Shown here: positions 10,678 to 25,773 of the stretch, piece by piece
How the letters are laid out: each line of letters starts with the position of its first letter
How positions within the stretch are numbered: the stretch's first letter is position 1
Source of the DNA: Azonexus sp.
Lineage (GTDB): Bacteria; Pseudomonadota; Gammaproteobacteria; Burkholderiales; Rhodocyclaceae
Length of the DNA: 64,000 bases
Assembly: GCA_031274715.1 (NCBI GenBank)
Contig: JAISPT010000039.1
Span: 58,682-122,681 of the forward strand
Direction of reading: 5' to 3'
The notes under the pieces: generated by a model
Told to the model about the DNA's origin: nothing
The model's input: the letters and a program-made list of their open reading frames with translations, nothing else
Database searches by the model: none
Made by a program: the position numbers and the translations under genes

Positions 10678-12033
10678 CTATCCACCCACCGCTTCACGCA
10701 CCACCTGGGCCAGTTGCTCGGCCATCGCCACGACCTCGGCGGCATCCTCGCCCTCGACCATCACGCGCAGCAGAGGCTCAGTCCCGGAAGCGCGCAGCAA
10801 CACCCGGCCGCGGCCGTTCATCCGCTGCTCCACCGTCGCCAGCCCGGCGGCGATGCGGGTATCGGTCTTCCACGGGAAGTCCTTGCGGATCGGCACGTTG
10901 ATCAATTTCTGCGGGTAGAGAACCAGCTCTCCGAGCAACGAGCGCAGATCGCCCCCGATTTCGCGCAATGCGGCCAGCACCTGCAATGCGGCAATGGTGC
11001 CGTCGCCGGTGGTATGACGATCGAGGGCGAGGATGTGGCCGGAATTTTCGCCGCCGTACAGCCAGCCCTTCTCGTTGAGCATTTCGACCACGTAGCGGTC
11101 GCCGACCGCCGCCCGGCCGAAAGGCACGTTCATCCGGGTCAGCGCATGCTCGAGCGCGAGATTGCTCATCAGCGTGCCGGCCACGCCCTTGACCGGCGCC
11201 AGCCGGGAGCGGCTGCGGACGATCGCATAGAGCAACTGGTCACCGTCGTAGAGATTGCCTTCGGCGTCGATCATCTGGATGCGGTCGGCATCGCCGTCGA
11301 GGGCCACGCCGAGATCGGCGCCATGGGCGACGACGGCTTGGGCCAGGGCTTGTGGCGCAGTAGCGCCGACGCCGTCGTTGATGTTCAGGCCGTTCGGCTG
11401 CACGCCGATGGTGACGACCTCGGCGCCGAGTTCATGGAACACGCTGGGCGCCGTGTGATAGGCCGCACCGTGGGCGCAATCGACGACGATTTTCAGGCCA
11501 CGCAAGTCGAGATCGTTGGGGAACGTGCTCTTGCAGAATTCGATGTAGCGGCCGCGCGCATCCTCGATGCGGCGCACCCGTCCCAACTCGGCGGCCGATA
11601 CGCAGGTGATCGGCTGGTCGATCCCGGCCTCGATCGCCCGCTCGACATCATCCGGTAGCTTCGCCCCTTGAGCAGAAAAGAATTTGATCCCGTTATCATA
11701 ATATGGATTGTGCGAGGCGGAAATGACGATGCCCGCCTGCAGGCGCAAAGCCCGCGTCAGGTAGGCCACCGCTGGCGTCGGCAGCGGCCCGACCAGGTGG
11801 ACATCGACACCTGCCGCCGAAAAACCGGCTTCCAGCGCCGACTCGAGCATGTAGCCGGAAAGCCGGGTGTCCTTGCCGATCAGTACCTGCGGCCGCTCGC
11901 CAGCCGGCATCGAACATTTGCCGAGCAGCACCCGACCAGCGGCATGACCCAGGCGCATAACGAAATCCGGTGTGATCGGCGTTTCACCGACCCGTCCGCG
12001 CACGCCATCAGTGCCGAAATATTTTCTACTCAT
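10678..12033 (-). CDS. glmM: phosphoglucosamine mutase
   Basis: GlmM converts glucosamine 6-phosphate to glucosamine 1-phosphate on the way to UDP-GlcNAc for peptidoglycan and lipid A. The 451-residue product begins with the family hallmark [11 protein letters not shown] and has the phosphoserine loop ISASHNP (Ser107), the Mg-binding DGDADR and the sugar-binding GGENSGH. It begins two bases after the folP stop, the classic folP-glmM arrangement downstream of ftsH. Confidence 0.97.
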   Translation of the reverse strand: MSRKYFGTDGVRGRVGETPITPDFVMRLGHAAGRVLLGKCSMPAGERPQVLIGKDTRLSGYMLESALEAGFSAAGVDVHLVGPLPTPAVAYLTRALRLQAGIVISASHNPYYDNGIKFFSAQGAKLPDDVERAIEAGIDQPITCVSAAELGRVRRIEDARGRYIEFCKSTFPNDLDLRGLKIVVDCAHGAAYHTAPSVFHELGAEVVTIGVQPNGLNINDGVGATAPQALAQAVVAHGADLGVALDGDADRIQMIDAEGNLYDGDQLLYAIVRSRSRLAPVKGVAGTLMSNLALEHALTRMNVPFGRAAVGDRYVVEMLNEKGWLYGGENSGHILALDRHTTGDGTIAALQVLAALREIGGDLRSLLGELVLYPQKLINVPIRKDFPWKTDTRIAAGLATVEQRMNGRGRVLLRASGTEPLLRVMVEGEDAAEVVAMAEQLAQVVREAVGG

Positions 12034-12035
12034 CG

Positions 12036-12866
12036 TCAGTCTCCTTGTTCAATCGCTGCCCAGACGGCCAGACCGTCGCGGGTCGCGGCGACATCATGCA
12101 CGCGCAGAATCCGCGCTCCCTTGTTCGCAGCCAGCACGGCCGCTACGACGCTGGCCGGCAGACGCTCGCCAACCGGCCGGCCGGTCAGCTCGCCCAGCAT
12201 CGACTTGCGCGACACGCCAACCAGTAACGGTAAATCATCGACAGCCGTTTCCGCCAGGCGACGGAACAGCGTCACATTGTGCTCAAGCGACTTGCCGAAG
12301 CCGAAGCCCGGATCGAGCAGCAAACGCTCATCGCCCACTCCGGCCTGGCGACAGCGGTTAACAGCCGCTGCGAGAAATGCCCTGACCTCGCCGACGGCAT
12401 CGCCATACATCGGCGCCTGTTGCATGGTGCCCGGTTCGCCCTGCATGTGCATCAGGCACACAGCGCAGTCGCTGTTGGCCACCACCGCCAGCGCCTCCGG
12501 CTGGCTCATGCCGGTGATGTCATTGATCATCGTCGCACCGGCCGCCAGTGCTGCGCACATCACGGCCGGCTTGTAGGTATCGACCGAAATCGGCAGCCCC
12601 CAGGTCGTGATCTCCTCCAGTACCGGCAGCAAGCGCCGCAGCTCCTCGGCTTCCGGTGTCGGGATCGCGCCTGGGCGCGACGATTCGGCCCCGAGGTCAA
12701 GCAGGTCCGCCCCGGCCTCGCGCTGCGCTCGAGCATGGGCGATGGCGCGCTCGATGTCGCCGACCAGGCCGTCGCCGGAAAAGGAGTCGGGCGTCAGATT
12801 GACGATGCCCATAACCAGCGGGCGCTGCAACGGCAGCCGGTACGAACCGCAGTGAAGAAAACGCAT
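12036..12866 (-). CDS. folP: dihydropteroate synthase
   Basis: FolP condenses p-aminobenzoate with dihydropterin pyrophosphate in folate synthesis and is the sulfonamide target. The 276-residue TIM-barrel protein shows [15 protein letters not shown], the [11 protein letters not shown] loop, and a C-terminal RVHDV motif. The ATG at 12866 lies about ten bases downstream of the ftsH terminator hairpin and lacks an obvious Shine-Dalgarno, so expression may depend on read-through. Confidence 0.96.
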   Translation of the reverse strand: MRFLHCGSYRLPLQRPLVMGIVNLTPDSFSGDGLVGDIERAIAHARAQREAGADLLDLGAESSRPGAIPTPEAEELRRLLPVLEEITTWGLPISVDTYKPAVMCAALAAGATMINDITGMSQPEALAVVANSDCAVCLMHMQGEPGTMQQAPMYGDAVGEVRAFLAAAVNRCRQAGVGDERLLLDPGFGFGKSLEHNVTLFRRLAETAVDDLPLLVGVSRKSMLGELTGRPVGERLPASVVAAVLAANKGARILRVHDVAATRDGLAVWAAIEQGD

Positions 12867-12876
12867 AGGGTTAAAC

Positions 12877-12903
12877 GAAAAGGCCGGGGTACGCCCCCGG
12901 CCT
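12877..12903 (-). terminator. Rho-independent terminator after ftsH
   Basis: Read on the minus strand, a GC-rich stem AGGCCGGGG / CCCCGGCCT with a short loop is followed by TTTTC. It sits between the ftsH stop (12921) and the folP start (12866), so it should end or attenuate ftsH transcription before folP-glmM. Confidence 0.75.
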
Positions 12904-12920
12904 GCTGCTTAATGGATGAA

Positions 12921-14798
12921 TCAGGCCGGCGCCGTGGCGCTCGGTTCGGCCCCCGGCGAATCGTCCGACGGCGACTGGGAAGCACTCTGACTCGGCTTCG
13001 GCGGACGCGGCGCCTGACCGGCCATGATGTCGTTGATCTGCTCGGCATCGATGGTTTCCCATTCGAGCAGTGCTTTGGTCATCGCCTCGACCTTGTCGCG
13101 GTTATCCTCGAGGAGCCCGCGGGCCAGCGCGTACTGCGCGTCAATGATTTTGCGGATCTCGGCATCGACCTCCTGCATCGTCGCCTCGGAAACGTTCTTG
13201 TGCTGGGTCACCGAACGGCCGAGGAAGACCTCGCCTTCGTTCTCGCTATAGACCATGACACCAAGATCGGACATGCCATAGCGCGTCACCATATCGCGCG
13301 CCATCGCCGTTGCCCGCTCGAAATCGTTCGAGGCGCCGGTGGTCATCTGGTTCATGAACAGTTCCTCGGCAATCCGGCCGCCGAACAGCACGGCGATGCG
13401 GGAGAGCAGATACTGCTTGTCGTAGGCGTAACGGTCCTGCTCCGGCAACTGCATGGTCAGGCCCAGGGCACGGCCACGCGGAATGATGGTGACCTTGTGC
13501 ACCGGGTCGGATTTCGGTACCAGCTTGGCGATCACGGCATGCCCGGATTCGTGGTAGGCCGTATTCAGCTTCTCTTCCTCGGTCATGACCATGCTGCGGC
13601 GCTCAGCGCCCATCATGATCTTGTCCTTGGCCATCTCGAAATCGTCCATGTCGACCAGGCGCTTGTTGCGGCGGGCGGCGAACAGCGCCGCTTCGTTGAC
13701 TAGGTTGGCCAGATCGGCGCCGGAGAAACCGGGCGTACCGCGGGCGATGACGTCAGCCTTAACGTCACCAGCGATCGGCACTTTGCGCATATGCACCTTG
13801 AGGATTTCTTCCCGGCCGCGGATATCCGGCAGCGGCACGACCACCTGGCGGTCGAAGCGGCCTGGGCGCAGCAGCGCCGGATCGAGGATGTCGGGACGGT
13901 TAGTCGCGGCAATGACGATGATACCGGCGTGCCCCTCAAAACCATCCATTTCGACCAGCAACTGATTCAGCGTCTGCTCGCGCTCGTCGTTGCCACCACC
14001 CAGGCCGGCGCCGCGATGGCGGCCGACGGCGTCGATTTCATCGATGAAGACGATGCACGGCGCGTGTTTTTTGGCGTTCTCGAACATATCGCGGACGCGC
14101 GCCGCGCCAACACCGACGAACATTTCGACAAAGTCGGAACCGGAAATACTGAAGAACGGCACCTTCGCCTCGCCGGCAATGGCCTTGGCCAGCAGCGTTT
14201 TGCCAGTACCGGGGTTGCCGACCATCAGCACACCCTTGGGAATGCGCCCGCCGAGCTTCTGGAACTTGGACGGATCGCGCAGGAAATCGACCAACTCTTG
14301 CACTTCTTCTTTCGCCTCATCGCAGCCGGCGACGTCGGCAAAGGTGACGGTGTTCTGTGCCTCGTCGGTCATCCGCGCCCGCGACTTGCCGAAGGAGAAG
14401 GCGCCGCCCTTGCCGCCGCCCTGCATCTGGCGCATGAAGAAGACCCAAACGCCGATCAGCAACAGCATCGGGAACCACGAGACGAAGATGCTCATCAGGA
14501 AGGATTGTTCTTCCTCGGGCTTGGCCTCGATCTTGACGCCGCTCTTCAGCAGATCGGAAACCAGCCACAGGTCGGGCGGCGCATAAGTCGTCAGGCGCTT
14601 GCCTTCGGTCGTTGTCGCTTTCAGCGTGCGGCCTTCCATGACCACCTTGGCGATACGCCCCTCCCTCACCTCATCGAGGAACTGGGAGTATTCGATCGAA
14701 CCTGGCGCGGCCTGGCGCGTGTTGAACTGATTGAACACGGTCATCAGCACGAGGCCGATGATCAGCCAGACTGCGAGGTTTTTGAACATGTTGTTCAA
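12921..14798 (-). CDS. ftsH: ATP-dependent zinc metalloprotease FtsH
   Basis: FtsH is a hexameric membrane AAA+ protease that degrades misfolded membrane proteins and regulators such as RpoH and LpxC. The 625-residue protein has two transmembrane segments (residues ~7-25 and ~105-122) flanking a periplasmic domain. The AAA module follows, with Walker A GNPGTGKT and Walker [10 protein letters not shown], then the zinc site HESGH. The tail is Pro/Ser-rich. It lies downstream of rlmE on the same strand, an arrangement conserved across proteobacteria. Confidence 0.97.
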   Translation of the reverse strand: MNNMFKNLAVWLIIGLVLMTVFNQFNTRQAAPGSIEYSQFLDEVREGRIAKVVMEGRTLKATTTEGKRLTTYAPPDLWLVSDLLKSGVKIEAKPEEEQSFLMSIFVSWFPMLLLIGVWVFFMRQMQGGGKGGAFSFGKSRARMTDEAQNTVTFADVAGCDEAKEEVQELVDFLRDPSKFQKLGGRIPKGVLMVGNPGTGKTLLAKAIAGEAKVPFFSISGSDFVEMFVGVGAARVRDMFENAKKHAPCIVFIDEIDAVGRHRGAGLGGGNDEREQTLNQLLVEMDGFEGHAGIIVIAATNRPDILDPALLRPGRFDRQVVVPLPDIRGREEILKVHMRKVPIAGDVKADVIARGTPGFSGADLANLVNEAALFAARRNKRLVDMDDFEMAKDKIMMGAERRSMVMTEEEKLNTAYHESGHAVIAKLVPKSDPVHKVTIIPRGRALGLTMQLPEQDRYAYDKQYLLSRIAVLFGGRIAEELFMNQMTTGASNDFERATAMARDMVTRYGMSDLGVMVYSENEGEVFLGRSVTQHKNVSEATMQEVDAEIRKIIDAQYALARGLLEDNRDKVEAMTKALLEWETIDAEQINDIMAGQAPRPPKPSQSASQSPSDDSPGAEPSATAPA

Positions 14799-14853
14799 GC
14801 TTGCTCTCCTTCACCAGCGTCGAGCGACAAAACTTTCATTTTAACTGCTTCTT

Positions 14854-15471
14854 TCAACGTAATACACGACCGAGCAAATAAAGCTCGGCGCTGCGATCGC
14901 GCGAGGCGTCGGGCTTACGTACCGCGACCGTACGAAATGTCTCGCGCATGGAACGGAGAAATGCTTCGTAGTCCGTCCCTTGAAAAACTTTGACCAGAAA
15001 CGCACCGTCCGGTTGCAGATGCGCCCGCGAAAACTCAAGCCCCAGTTCGGCCAGATGCATCACCCGCGCCTGGTCGACCAGGGGCACACCGGACATATTG
15101 GGGGCCATGTCCGACATCACAAGCCCCACCCGGCGCTCGCCCAGTTTCTCTTCCAGTTGCGCCAGCACCGCGTCCTCGCGGAAATCGCCCTGGATGAAAT
15201 GCACGCCGTGGATCGGCTGCATCTCCAGCAGGTCGAGCGCCAAGACCAGGCCACCGTCGCCGACCCGCTTGACTGCTACCTGTGACCAGCCGCCGGGCGT
15301 CGCGCCGAGGTCGACGACCACTTCGCCGCGCTTGAGCAGCTTGTCCTTGTCGTCAATCTCCATCAACTTGAAGGCGGCGCGCGAACGCCAGCCTTCCTTC
15401 CTGGCGAGCTGGACGTAGGGATCGTTGACGTGTTCCTGCATCCACGCCTTGCTGGTTCTGGTTCGTTTCAT
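14854..15471 (-). CDS. rlmE: 23S rRNA 2'-O-ribose U2552 methyltransferase
   Basis: RlmE (FtsJ/RrmJ) methylates U2552 in the A-loop of 23S rRNA using SAM and is heat-shock inducible in E. coli. The 205-residue Rossmann-fold protein has the SAM motif [15 protein letters not shown] and the SDMAPNMSG segment containing a residue of the catalytic K-D-K-E tetrad. It is divergent from the yhbY-like gene with only eight bases between the two open frames. ftsH follows 55 bases after its stop. Confidence 0.95.
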   Translation of the reverse strand: MKRTRTSKAWMQEHVNDPYVQLARKEGWRSRAAFKLMEIDDKDKLLKRGEVVVDLGATPGGWSQVAVKRVGDGGLVLALDLLEMQPIHGVHFIQGDFREDAVLAQLEEKLGERRVGLVMSDMAPNMSGVPLVDQARVMHLAELGLEFSRAHLQPDGAFLVKVFQGTDYEAFLRSMRETFRTVAVRKPDASRDRSAELYLLGRVLR

Positions 15472-15479
15472 TCGGTAAA

Positions 15480-15851
15480 ATGCGGTTTTTGAAAGATTTT
15501 TACATGCAACAACTGACTTCCGTCCAGGTTCGCGAACTGCGCGCCAAGGCTCACGGCCTGAATCCGGTGGTATCGATTTCCGAGAATGGACTCAACGATG
15601 CCGTTCTCAAGGAAATCGACGTCTGCCTGAAAGCGCATGAGCTGATCAAGGTCCGCGTCTACGGCGACAGCCGCGACGACCGCCTGGCCTACCTGGAACG
15701 CATCTGCCAGGAACTCGACGCCGCCCCGGTGCAGCATATTGGCAAGCTGCTGGTGGTTTACCGCCCGGCTCCGGCCGACGCCGCCGCAAAGACCCCGCGC
15801 CGTGGTGGTGCCAAGGAAGCGCGGCGCACCAAACGCAGCTTTCAGGGTTAG
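15480..15851 (+). CDS. yhbY: YhbY-family RNA-binding protein (CRS1/CRM domain)
   Basis: This small KH-like CRM-domain protein is thought to bind pre-50S ribosomal particles. The conserved core runs from [14 protein letters not shown] through [11 protein letters not shown] to GKLLVVYRP, and a basic tail rich in Arg/Lys follows. The ATG at 15504 (MQQLTSVQ) matches the family N-terminus and may be the true start, giving 115 residues. It is divergently transcribed from rlmE, as in many beta- and gammaproteobacteria, and overlaps tail to tail with the DUF4149 gene. Confidence 0.9.
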   Translation: MRFLKDFYMQQLTSVQVRELRAKAHGLNPVVSISENGLNDAVLKEIDVCLKAHELIKVRVYGDSRDDRLAYLERICQELDAAPVQHIGKLLVVYRPAPADAAAKTPRRGGAKEARRTKRSFQG

Positions 15852-16312
15852 TCGCGCAGGCCGCGCCCACTCCACCCCACCAGCCACAATCCGAGCAAGC
15901 TCTGCAGCAGATAGAGCGCGCTCGAAACACCATGCCAGGCCGCAAAGCGGCCGCGTAGTGCACTTTCCATGACATCGTAAGGCCAGGCATCGGCTTTCAA
16001 CTGCACCATCAGTGGCTGGATGCCGAACAGGCCAACGGCCGTCAGCACGGCCATGCCCAGCACCAACCACCACACCGCCCGGCCGAACACCACCCGCCGC
16101 CAGCGCCAAGCCAGGAACAACAGCAGGTAGGCGGCGCAAGCGAGGCCAATCCAGCCGATCAGCGCGAACAGCTTGCCGGCGACGATCCCGGCCAGTTGCC
16201 GGTCGTCGAGGCTGGCGAACAGCACCGGCACCGCCAGATAGCCGATCGCCCACAGGCCACCGACCCACAGGGTCAGCAACACGTGATAGAGGGCTTCGAA
16301 GAGCTTGCGCAT
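15848..16312 (-). CDS. DUF4149 family membrane protein
   Basis: The product is about 154 residues with four predicted transmembrane helices and no recognised catalytic motif. Sequence style (LWVGGLWAIGYLAVPVLF near the start, then WHGVSSALYLLQSLLGL near the end) and position between greA and yhbY fit DUF4149, a betaproteobacterial membrane family of unknown function. A TTG at 16327 could extend it, but the ATG at 16312 (MRKLFEAL) looks better. It follows greA by 23 bases and ends inside the convergent yhbY-like stop. Confidence 0.8.
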   Translation of the reverse strand: MRKLFEALYHVLLTLWVGGLWAIGYLAVPVLFASLDDRQLAGIVAGKLFALIGWIGLACAAYLLLFLAWRWRRVVFGRAVWWLVLGMAVLTAVGLFGIQPLMVQLKADAWPYDVMESALRGRFAAWHGVSSALYLLQSLLGLWLVGWSGRGLRD

Positions 16313-16335
16313 GCAGCGGATCAGCAAACGGTCGC

Positions 16336-16812
16336 TTATTCGTAGCGCACGTCGATGATTTCGTATTCGCGGATGCCGCCCGGGGCCTGTACCTGGGCGA
16401 CATCGCCGGCGTATTTGCCGATCAGCGCACGGGCCATCGGCGAAGCGACGGACAGCTTGCCGCTCTTGATGTCGGCCTCGTCCTCGCCGACGATCTGGTA
16501 AGTCGCCGCGGCGCCGCTGTCCTGGTCCTCAAGATCGACGGTAGCGCCGAAAACGCAGCGGCCATCGGCGTCGAGCAGCTTGGGATCGATAATCTGCGCG
16601 TTCGACAGCTTGCCTTCGACCTCCAGAATTCGCCCTTCGACGAAAGCCTGACGCTCCTTAGCCGCGTCATACTCGGCATTTTCCGACAGGTCACCGTGCG
16701 AACGCGCCTCGGCGATGGCGGCGATCACACTGGGACGCTCCACCGTCTTCAGGCGGTACAGTTCCGTGCGCAGTTTCTCGGCACCGGCTACGGTCAATGG
16801 GACTTTGCTCAT
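16336..16812 (-). CDS. greA: transcription elongation factor GreA
   Basis: GreA binds the secondary channel of RNA polymerase and stimulates cleavage of backtracked transcripts. I start it at the ATG at 16812 ([14 protein letters not shown]), which gives the standard 158 residues. The in-frame GTG at 16851 falls inside the carB terminator. The coiled-coil tip contains the [13 protein letters not shown] motif with the acidic residues that position Mg in the polymerase active site. It lies downstream of carAB, a conserved neighbourhood. Confidence 0.97.
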   Translation of the reverse strand: MSKVPLTVAGAEKLRTELYRLKTVERPSVIAAIAEARSHGDLSENAEYDAAKERQAFVEGRILEVEGKLSNAQIIDPKLLDADGRCVFGATVDLEDQDSGAAATYQIVGEDEADIKSGKLSVASPMARALIGKYAGDVAQVQAPGGIREYEIIDVRYE

Positions 16813-16825
16813 CATCTCATCCAGC

Positions 16826-16868
16826 AAAAAGCAAACCGCCGGCGTCCACATGGGACGGCCCGGCGGTT
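16826..16868 (-). terminator. Rho-independent terminator after carB
   Basis: On the minus strand AACCGCCGG pairs with CCGGCGGTT across a 24-base loop and is followed by TGCTTTTT. The hairpin lies between the carB stop (16879) and the greA start, so greA probably has its own promoter or depends on read-through. Confidence 0.7.
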
Positions 16869-16878
16869 CAGATTGGTC

Positions 16879-20085
<3,207 letters not shown>

Positions 20086-20103
20086 GTGATGGTTCTCGCT
20101 GAT

Positions 20104-21258
20104 TTACGCCCGTTGCAGGGCCGCGACGCCGCGCGTCATGGTGTCGAGGAAGCGGTCGAACAGGTAGGTCACGTCGTGCGGACCGGAACTGGCTTCCGGG
20201 TGCCCTTGGAAGGAGAAGGCCGGCACGTCGGTCCGAGCGATGCCCTGCAAAGAGCCGTCGAACAAGGACACATGGGTGGCGCGCAGATTGTCCGGCAGCG
20301 AGTCGGGATCAACCGCGAAACCGTGATTCTGCGTGGTAATGAGCACCGCGCCAGTATCCAGATCCTTGACCGGATGGTTGGCGCCGTGGTGGCCGAACTT
20401 CATTTTTTTCGTCCGGGCGCCGGAAGCCAGCGCCAGCAACTGGTGGCCGAGACAAATGCCGAAGGTCGGCACGCCACGGTCGAGGAATTCACGAATGGCG
20501 GCGATGGCGTAATCACACGGCCCCGGATCACCCGGACCGTTGGACAGGAAGACGCCATCCGGATTCATCGCCAGCACGTCGGCGGCCAGCGTCTGGGCCG
20601 GCACAACAGTCAAGCGGACACCACGCTCGGCCAGCATGCGCAGGATGTTGCGCTTGACGCCGAAATCGTAGGCGACAACATGAAAACGCTGCTCGGTCGC
20701 CGACCTGTAGCCCTGCAAGGTCCACTCGGCCTGGTCCCAGGCGTAACTCCCGGTAGTCGACACCACTTTCGCCAAGTCCATGCCGGTCAGGCCGGGAAAG
20801 GCGCGCGCAGTCGCCAGGGCCTTGGCCTCGTCGACGTTACCGGCGATGATGCAGCCGGCCTGGGCGCCTTTTTCACGCAGAATGCGGGTCAGCTTGCGGG
20901 TATCGATGCCGGCGATGGCGACGAGGCCGTGCTTCTTCAGATAGGACGACAGGGTTTCCTGGCTGCGCCAGCTCGAAGCGACCGGTGGCAGGTCGCGGAT
21001 CACCAGGCCGGCGGCGAAATTGGCGGCCGACTCGAAGTCTTCCGCATTGCAGCCGGTATTGCCGATGTGCGGATAGGTCAGGGTAACGATCTGCCGGCAG
21101 TAGGACGGGTCGGTCAGGATTTCCTGATAGCCCGTCATGGCCGTATTGAACACCACTTCGCCGCTGGTGATACCGTCGGCGCCGATGGAATGGCCCTGGA
21201 AAACCGTTCCGTCGGCGAGGGCGAGAATGGCGGGGATGGTTGAGGGCAGCAGCGACAC
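20104..21258 (-). CDS. carA: carbamoyl-phosphate synthase small subunit (glutaminase)
   Basis: CarA hydrolyses glutamine and channels ammonia to CarB. The 384-residue protein has the N-terminal CPSase domain and a class I glutamine amidotransferase domain with the nucleophile in [12 protein letters not shown] and the His/Glu pair near QGHPEAS. The start codon is GTG at 21258, preceded by AGGAGA at six bases. It heads the carA-carB pair, and a strong hairpin lies about 40 bases upstream. Confidence 0.97.
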   Translation of the reverse strand: MSLLPSTIPAILALADGTVFQGHSIGADGITSGEVVFNTAMTGYQEILTDPSYCRQIVTLTYPHIGNTGCNAEDFESAANFAAGLVIRDLPPVASSWRSQETLSSYLKKHGLVAIAGIDTRKLTRILREKGAQAGCIIAGNVDEAKALATARAFPGLTGMDLAKVVSTTGSYAWDQAEWTLQGYRSATEQRFHVVAYDFGVKRNILRMLAERGVRLTVVPAQTLAADVLAMNPDGVFLSNGPGDPGPCDYAIAAIREFLDRGVPTFGICLGHQLLALASGARTKKMKFGHHGANHPVKDLDTGAVLITTQNHGFAVDPDSLPDNLRATHVSLFDGSLQGIARTDVPAFSFQGHPEASSGPHDVTYLFDRFLDTMTRGVAALQRA

Positions 21259-21295
21259 GTCGGCTCTCCTGTAATTTTCTGCTTGTTCATGTGCC

Positions 21296-21332
21296 GAGCG
21301 GGGAGGCTTGCGCCTCCCCGCTCGTGCTTTTT
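21296..21332 (+). terminator. strong hairpin with T-tract on the plus strand, upstream of carA
   Basis: An 11-bp perfect stem GAGCGGGGAGG / CCTCCCCGCTC with a 6-base loop is followed by GTGCTTTTT on the plus strand. No plus-strand gene leads into it. On the minus strand it separates the histidine kinase gene from carA but has no T-tract after the stem. It could stop antisense transcription or act as a structured carA leader. Confidence 0.5.
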
Positions 21333-21373
21333 AACCTTTCTATTCTATCCGAAAACAGCCTTTTCAGGCAAAT

Positions 21374-23908
21374 TCAAGGGATTACACGGGTCGCCACGAA
21401 CTGATCGAGCAACGGCCGGATGCGCGCCATTTCGTCGGTCAGGATGGCGAAATCGCGGCGGCAGGCAACCCAGTCGGGATCGTTGCCGGGCAGGGCCGCG
21501 CGTTCGAGAGCGAAGGCCTGACGGCGGGCCGTTTCGGCATGGAACATGGCAAGCAGGCTCTTCAGGGTATGCGCCTTCATGCGCAAGCCGTTGCTGTCCT
21601 GCGCCGCCAGCGCCTGACGCACCGCGGCAAGATGCCCGTCCCATTCGGCCAGCAACATACCGGCCATGGTGACGAACAGTTCGGGATCGCCGATCGCGTT
21701 TAGCGCACCGTGCAGGTCGAGCCCATTGGTGGCTGCCAACGCTTCGGGAACGACGACGCCATCCGGCACCTCGTCGCCACGCGCACGCGCCAGAATGGCG
21801 GCCAGTTCCGGGGCACGCAGGGGCTTGGTCAGGTAGTCGTCCATACCGGCCTCAAGGCAGCGCTGGCGATCGCCCTCCATGGCATTGGCCGTCATCGCCA
21901 CGATATATACCGGCTGGAACCCCTTCGACACGACCCAACTGCGCCGCATCTCACGCGAACGGATGGCCTCGGTCGCCTCCAGGCCGTCCATCACCGGCAT
22001 CTGCATATCCATCAGGATGACGTCGAAATGACCGCTATCGTGCAGATCGAGCGCCTCGGCACCGTTGTTGGCAACGCTGACTTGGCACCCCTGGCGTTCA
22101 AGCAGGCGCCGCGCCAGTTCCTGGTTGACCGGATTATCCTCGACCAACAGGACGCCCAAGCCCTCGCCCGACGTTTTCGCCGCCTCCAACTCGAAAGGCT
22201 CCAACACCTCCGCCCCGCCCTCATCGACCAGCGCCAAGGCATCGATCAGGTCGCCGCAGCCGATCGGTTTGACCAGATAAGCCTTGACCTCCAGTTGGCG
22301 TAGGCGTTCCAGGTCGAGGCGCTGGTTTTCGGTACTGAGCGTGACCAGCAGCCGCTCGCGGGCACCGGCTGCGCGCCAGGCCTCGATCAGCGCGAAGCCC
22401 CCCGGCGGCGCCATGTGCGCATCGGCCAGCAAGTAGTCGTAAGGAAGATCAAGTTCCCGCGTCTGCCCCAGCGCCGCCAGGGCGGCGGCGCCGTTATCGA
22501 CCGCTACTGCCTCGATGCCGAGGCGGCCGAGCAATTCGCATAACACACCACCGGCCGCAGCATTGCCGTCGACCACCAGCGCCCGCCGGCCACGGTAGCG
22601 ATCGGCATCGGCGGCGGCCGGCCGCCCCTCGGCGACAACGCCGACGCATACCGTGAAGTGGAAGGTCGAGCCTTGGCCGGGCGCGCTTTCCAGCCAGATG
22701 TGACCGCCCATCAACTGGACCAGGCGGGCACTGATGGCCAATCCGAGTCCGGTACCGCCAAAGCGCCGGGTGGTCGACTCATCAGCCTGGGAAAAAGCTT
22801 CGAAAATAGCCTGCTGCTTGTCGATCGGCACGCCGATGCCGGTATCGCGCACGGCGCAGTGCAAATGGAGCGAGTGCTTGCCCGCCGCCCCGACATCGAC
22901 GACCAGCGCCACTTCACCGCGTTCGGTGAATTTAACGGCATTGCCGAGCAGATTAATAACCACCTGCCGCAGCCGGGTTGGGTCACCAACCACCCGCACC
23001 GGCACCGCCGGCCGCACATCGACAATCAGTTCCAGCCCCTTGCGGTGGGCATCGACGGCCAACATCCGCGCCGCATCCAGCAAGACATCGTGCACCGCGA
23101 ACGGCAAGGTCTCAACCTGCACCTTGCCAGCCTCGATTTTCGAGAAATCGAGAATTTCGTTGACGATACTCAGCAGCGATTCGGCCGAGGATTTGACAGT
23201 TTTCAGGTAATGCCGCTGCTCGGCATCAAGCTCGGTATCGAGCGCCAATTCGGTCATGCCGATGATGCCGTTCATCGGTGTGCGGATTTCGTGGCTCATG
23301 TTGGCCAGGAAGGCGCCGCGCGCCTGGTTGGCGGCCTCGGCCTGCTCCTTGGCGGCGACCAGCGCCGCCTCAGCGGCCTTGGCTTCGCCGATATCGCGCT
23401 GCAGCAACAACAGCCGCACCGGCTCGCCGCGCTCGTCGCGGGCGACGACCGCGCCGCGCACCAGGAACCAGCGCCACTGGCCGTCTCTGGCACATAAACG
23501 GCATTCGCACTGGAAATAGCGTTCGCCGCCAGCGCCGGCCTGAGCCGCCATCCGCCGCTGCAATTCCCGCAAGTCGTCAGGGTGAACCTGCCGCTGCCAC
23601 TGGGCGATACTGTCGTCGAACTGCTCCAGGGCATAGCCGAGCAGTTGTTTCCAATGGCGCCCGGATTCGATCCGGCCGCTGCGCAAATTCCAGTCGAGCA
23701 GCGCGTCGCCTGACAACACCGCCTGCCACAGCTTGAATCCGGTGTACGCGTTGTAGGCGGTATCGACCTGGCCGAGTAGTTGCTCCAGCCCGCGGGCTAA
23801 CTTGTCATGACCGCTGTCCCGGACGGCCGCCAGCAATTGCTGCAACGGCCCCGTCCCGTCGTCACCGAGCGCTTCCTGTAACTGGCGGGCGAGCAGACTG
23901 GATTTCAT
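21374..23908 (-). CDS. hybrid sensor histidine kinase (PAS-HisKA-HATPase-REC-REC-HPt)
   Basis: This 844-residue multi-domain signalling kinase of the BarA/ArcB type has no transmembrane segment that I can see, so it is probably cytosolic. In order: an N-terminal helical region, a PAS-like sensor domain (~60-180), a coiled coil, HisKA with the phospho-acceptor H206 in [12 protein letters not shown], HATPase motifs ([25 protein letters not shown]), and two receiver domains. The first receiver has VVDGN in place of an acidic pair; the second has VEDNPVNQ and [10 protein letters not shown]. The protein ends in an HPt domain with AHTLKSL. It starts four bases after dapB, so it may be co-transcribed with bamE-dapB. 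The signal and the partner regulator are unknown. Confidence 0.92.
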   Translation of the reverse strand: MKSSLLARQLQEALGDDGTGPLQQLLAAVRDSGHDKLARGLEQLLGQVDTAYNAYTGFKLWQAVLSGDALLDWNLRSGRIESGRHWKQLLGYALEQFDDSIAQWQRQVHPDDLRELQRRMAAQAGAGGERYFQCECRLCARDGQWRWFLVRGAVVARDERGEPVRLLLLQRDIGEAKAAEAALVAAKEQAEAANQARGAFLANMSHEIRTPMNGIIGMTELALDTELDAEQRHYLKTVKSSAESLLSIVNEILDFSKIEAGKVQVETLPFAVHDVLLDAARMLAVDAHRKGLELIVDVRPAVPVRVVGDPTRLRQVVINLLGNAVKFTERGEVALVVDVGAAGKHSLHLHCAVRDTGIGVPIDKQQAIFEAFSQADESTTRRFGGTGLGLAISARLVQLMGGHIWLESAPGQGSTFHFTVCVGVVAEGRPAAADADRYRGRRALVVDGNAAAGGVLCELLGRLGIEAVAVDNGAAALAALGQTRELDLPYDYLLADAHMAPPGGFALIEAWRAAGARERLLVTLSTENQRLDLERLRQLEVKAYLVKPIGCGDLIDALALVDEGGAEVLEPFELEAAKTSGEGLGVLLVEDNPVNQELARRLLERQGCQVSVANNGAEALDLHDSGHFDVILMDMQMPVMDGLEATEAIRSREMRRSWVVSKGFQPVYIVAMTANAMEGDRQRCLEAGMDDYLTKPLRAPELAAILARARGDEVPDGVVVPEALAATNGLDLHGALNAIGDPELFVTMAGMLLAEWDGHLAAVRQALAAQDSNGLRMKAHTLKSLLAMFHAETARRQAFALERAALPGNDPDWVACRRDFAILTDEMARIRPLLDQFVATRVIP

Positions 23909-23912
23909 TGGC

Positions 23913-25203
<1,291 letters not shown>

Positions 25204-25238
25204 GCGGATTTCCGGCGTTTTTCAATCAGCTTTGGAGC

Positions 25239-25251
25239 GGTATATCATACC
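25239..25251. promoter_or_regulatory. palindrome in the bamE-fur intergenic region (possible operator)
   Basis: GGTAT-ATC-ATACC is a perfect 5-3-5 inverted repeat, about 35 bases from the bamE start and 48 from the fur start, and overlaps TATCAT, a possible -10. It does not match a full Fur box. A regulatory role is inference from symmetry and position only. Confidence 0.3.
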
Positions 25252-25299
25252 CGAATTCCTTCTTCGGCCTGCGCCGACACGCACTCTGGAAACATCACG

Positions 25300-25758
25300 A
25301 TGAGCGATCCCCAAAGCCTCAAGAACATAGGCCTGAAAGCCACTTTTCCGCGCCTGAAGATTCTTGAGCTTTTCGAAAAGAGCGCCATGCGTCACATGAC
25401 GGCGGAAGACGTCTACCGCATGCTCATCGCCGAGCACAGGGACATCGGCTTGGCCACCGTCTACCGCGTGCTAACGCAATTCGAACAGGCCGGACTGCTC
25501 GAGCGCCACTTCTTCGAATCCGGCAAGGCCGTGTTCGAGATCAACCGCGGCAAGCATCACGACCACCTGGTGTGCATCGACTGCGGTCGCGTCGAGGAAT
25601 TTTACGACCCGGAAATCGAGCGCCGGCAGCACGCCATCGCCAACGAACGCGGCTTTGCCATCCAGGACCACGCCCTCTACCTCTACGCCCAGTGCACCAA
25701 GGACGCCTGTCCGCACCGCGCCAAGGCCGGCGACAAGGCGGTCGCCGGCAAATCCTGA
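25300..25758 (+). CDS. fur: ferric uptake regulator Fur
   Basis: Fur is a dimeric Fe(II)-responsive repressor of iron-uptake genes. The 152-residue protein has an N-terminal winged helix ([14 protein letters not shown], then [15 protein letters not shown]), the metal site [11 protein letters not shown] with C92 and C95, and a second Cys pair C132/C137 near the end. The ATG at 25300 gives the family N-terminus; the frame is open far upstream, but that extension runs through bamE and dapB antisense and is not real. The GDT1-type transporter follows after 15 bases. Confidence 0.97.
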   Translation: MSDPQSLKNIGLKATFPRLKILELFEKSAMRHMTAEDVYRMLIAEHRDIGLATVYRVLTQFEQAGLLERHFFESGKAVFEINRGKHHDHLVCIDCGRVEEFYDPEIERRQHAIANERGFAIQDHALYLYAQCTKDACPHRAKAGDKAVAGKS

Positions 25759-25773
25759 CACCCTGGAGTCACT

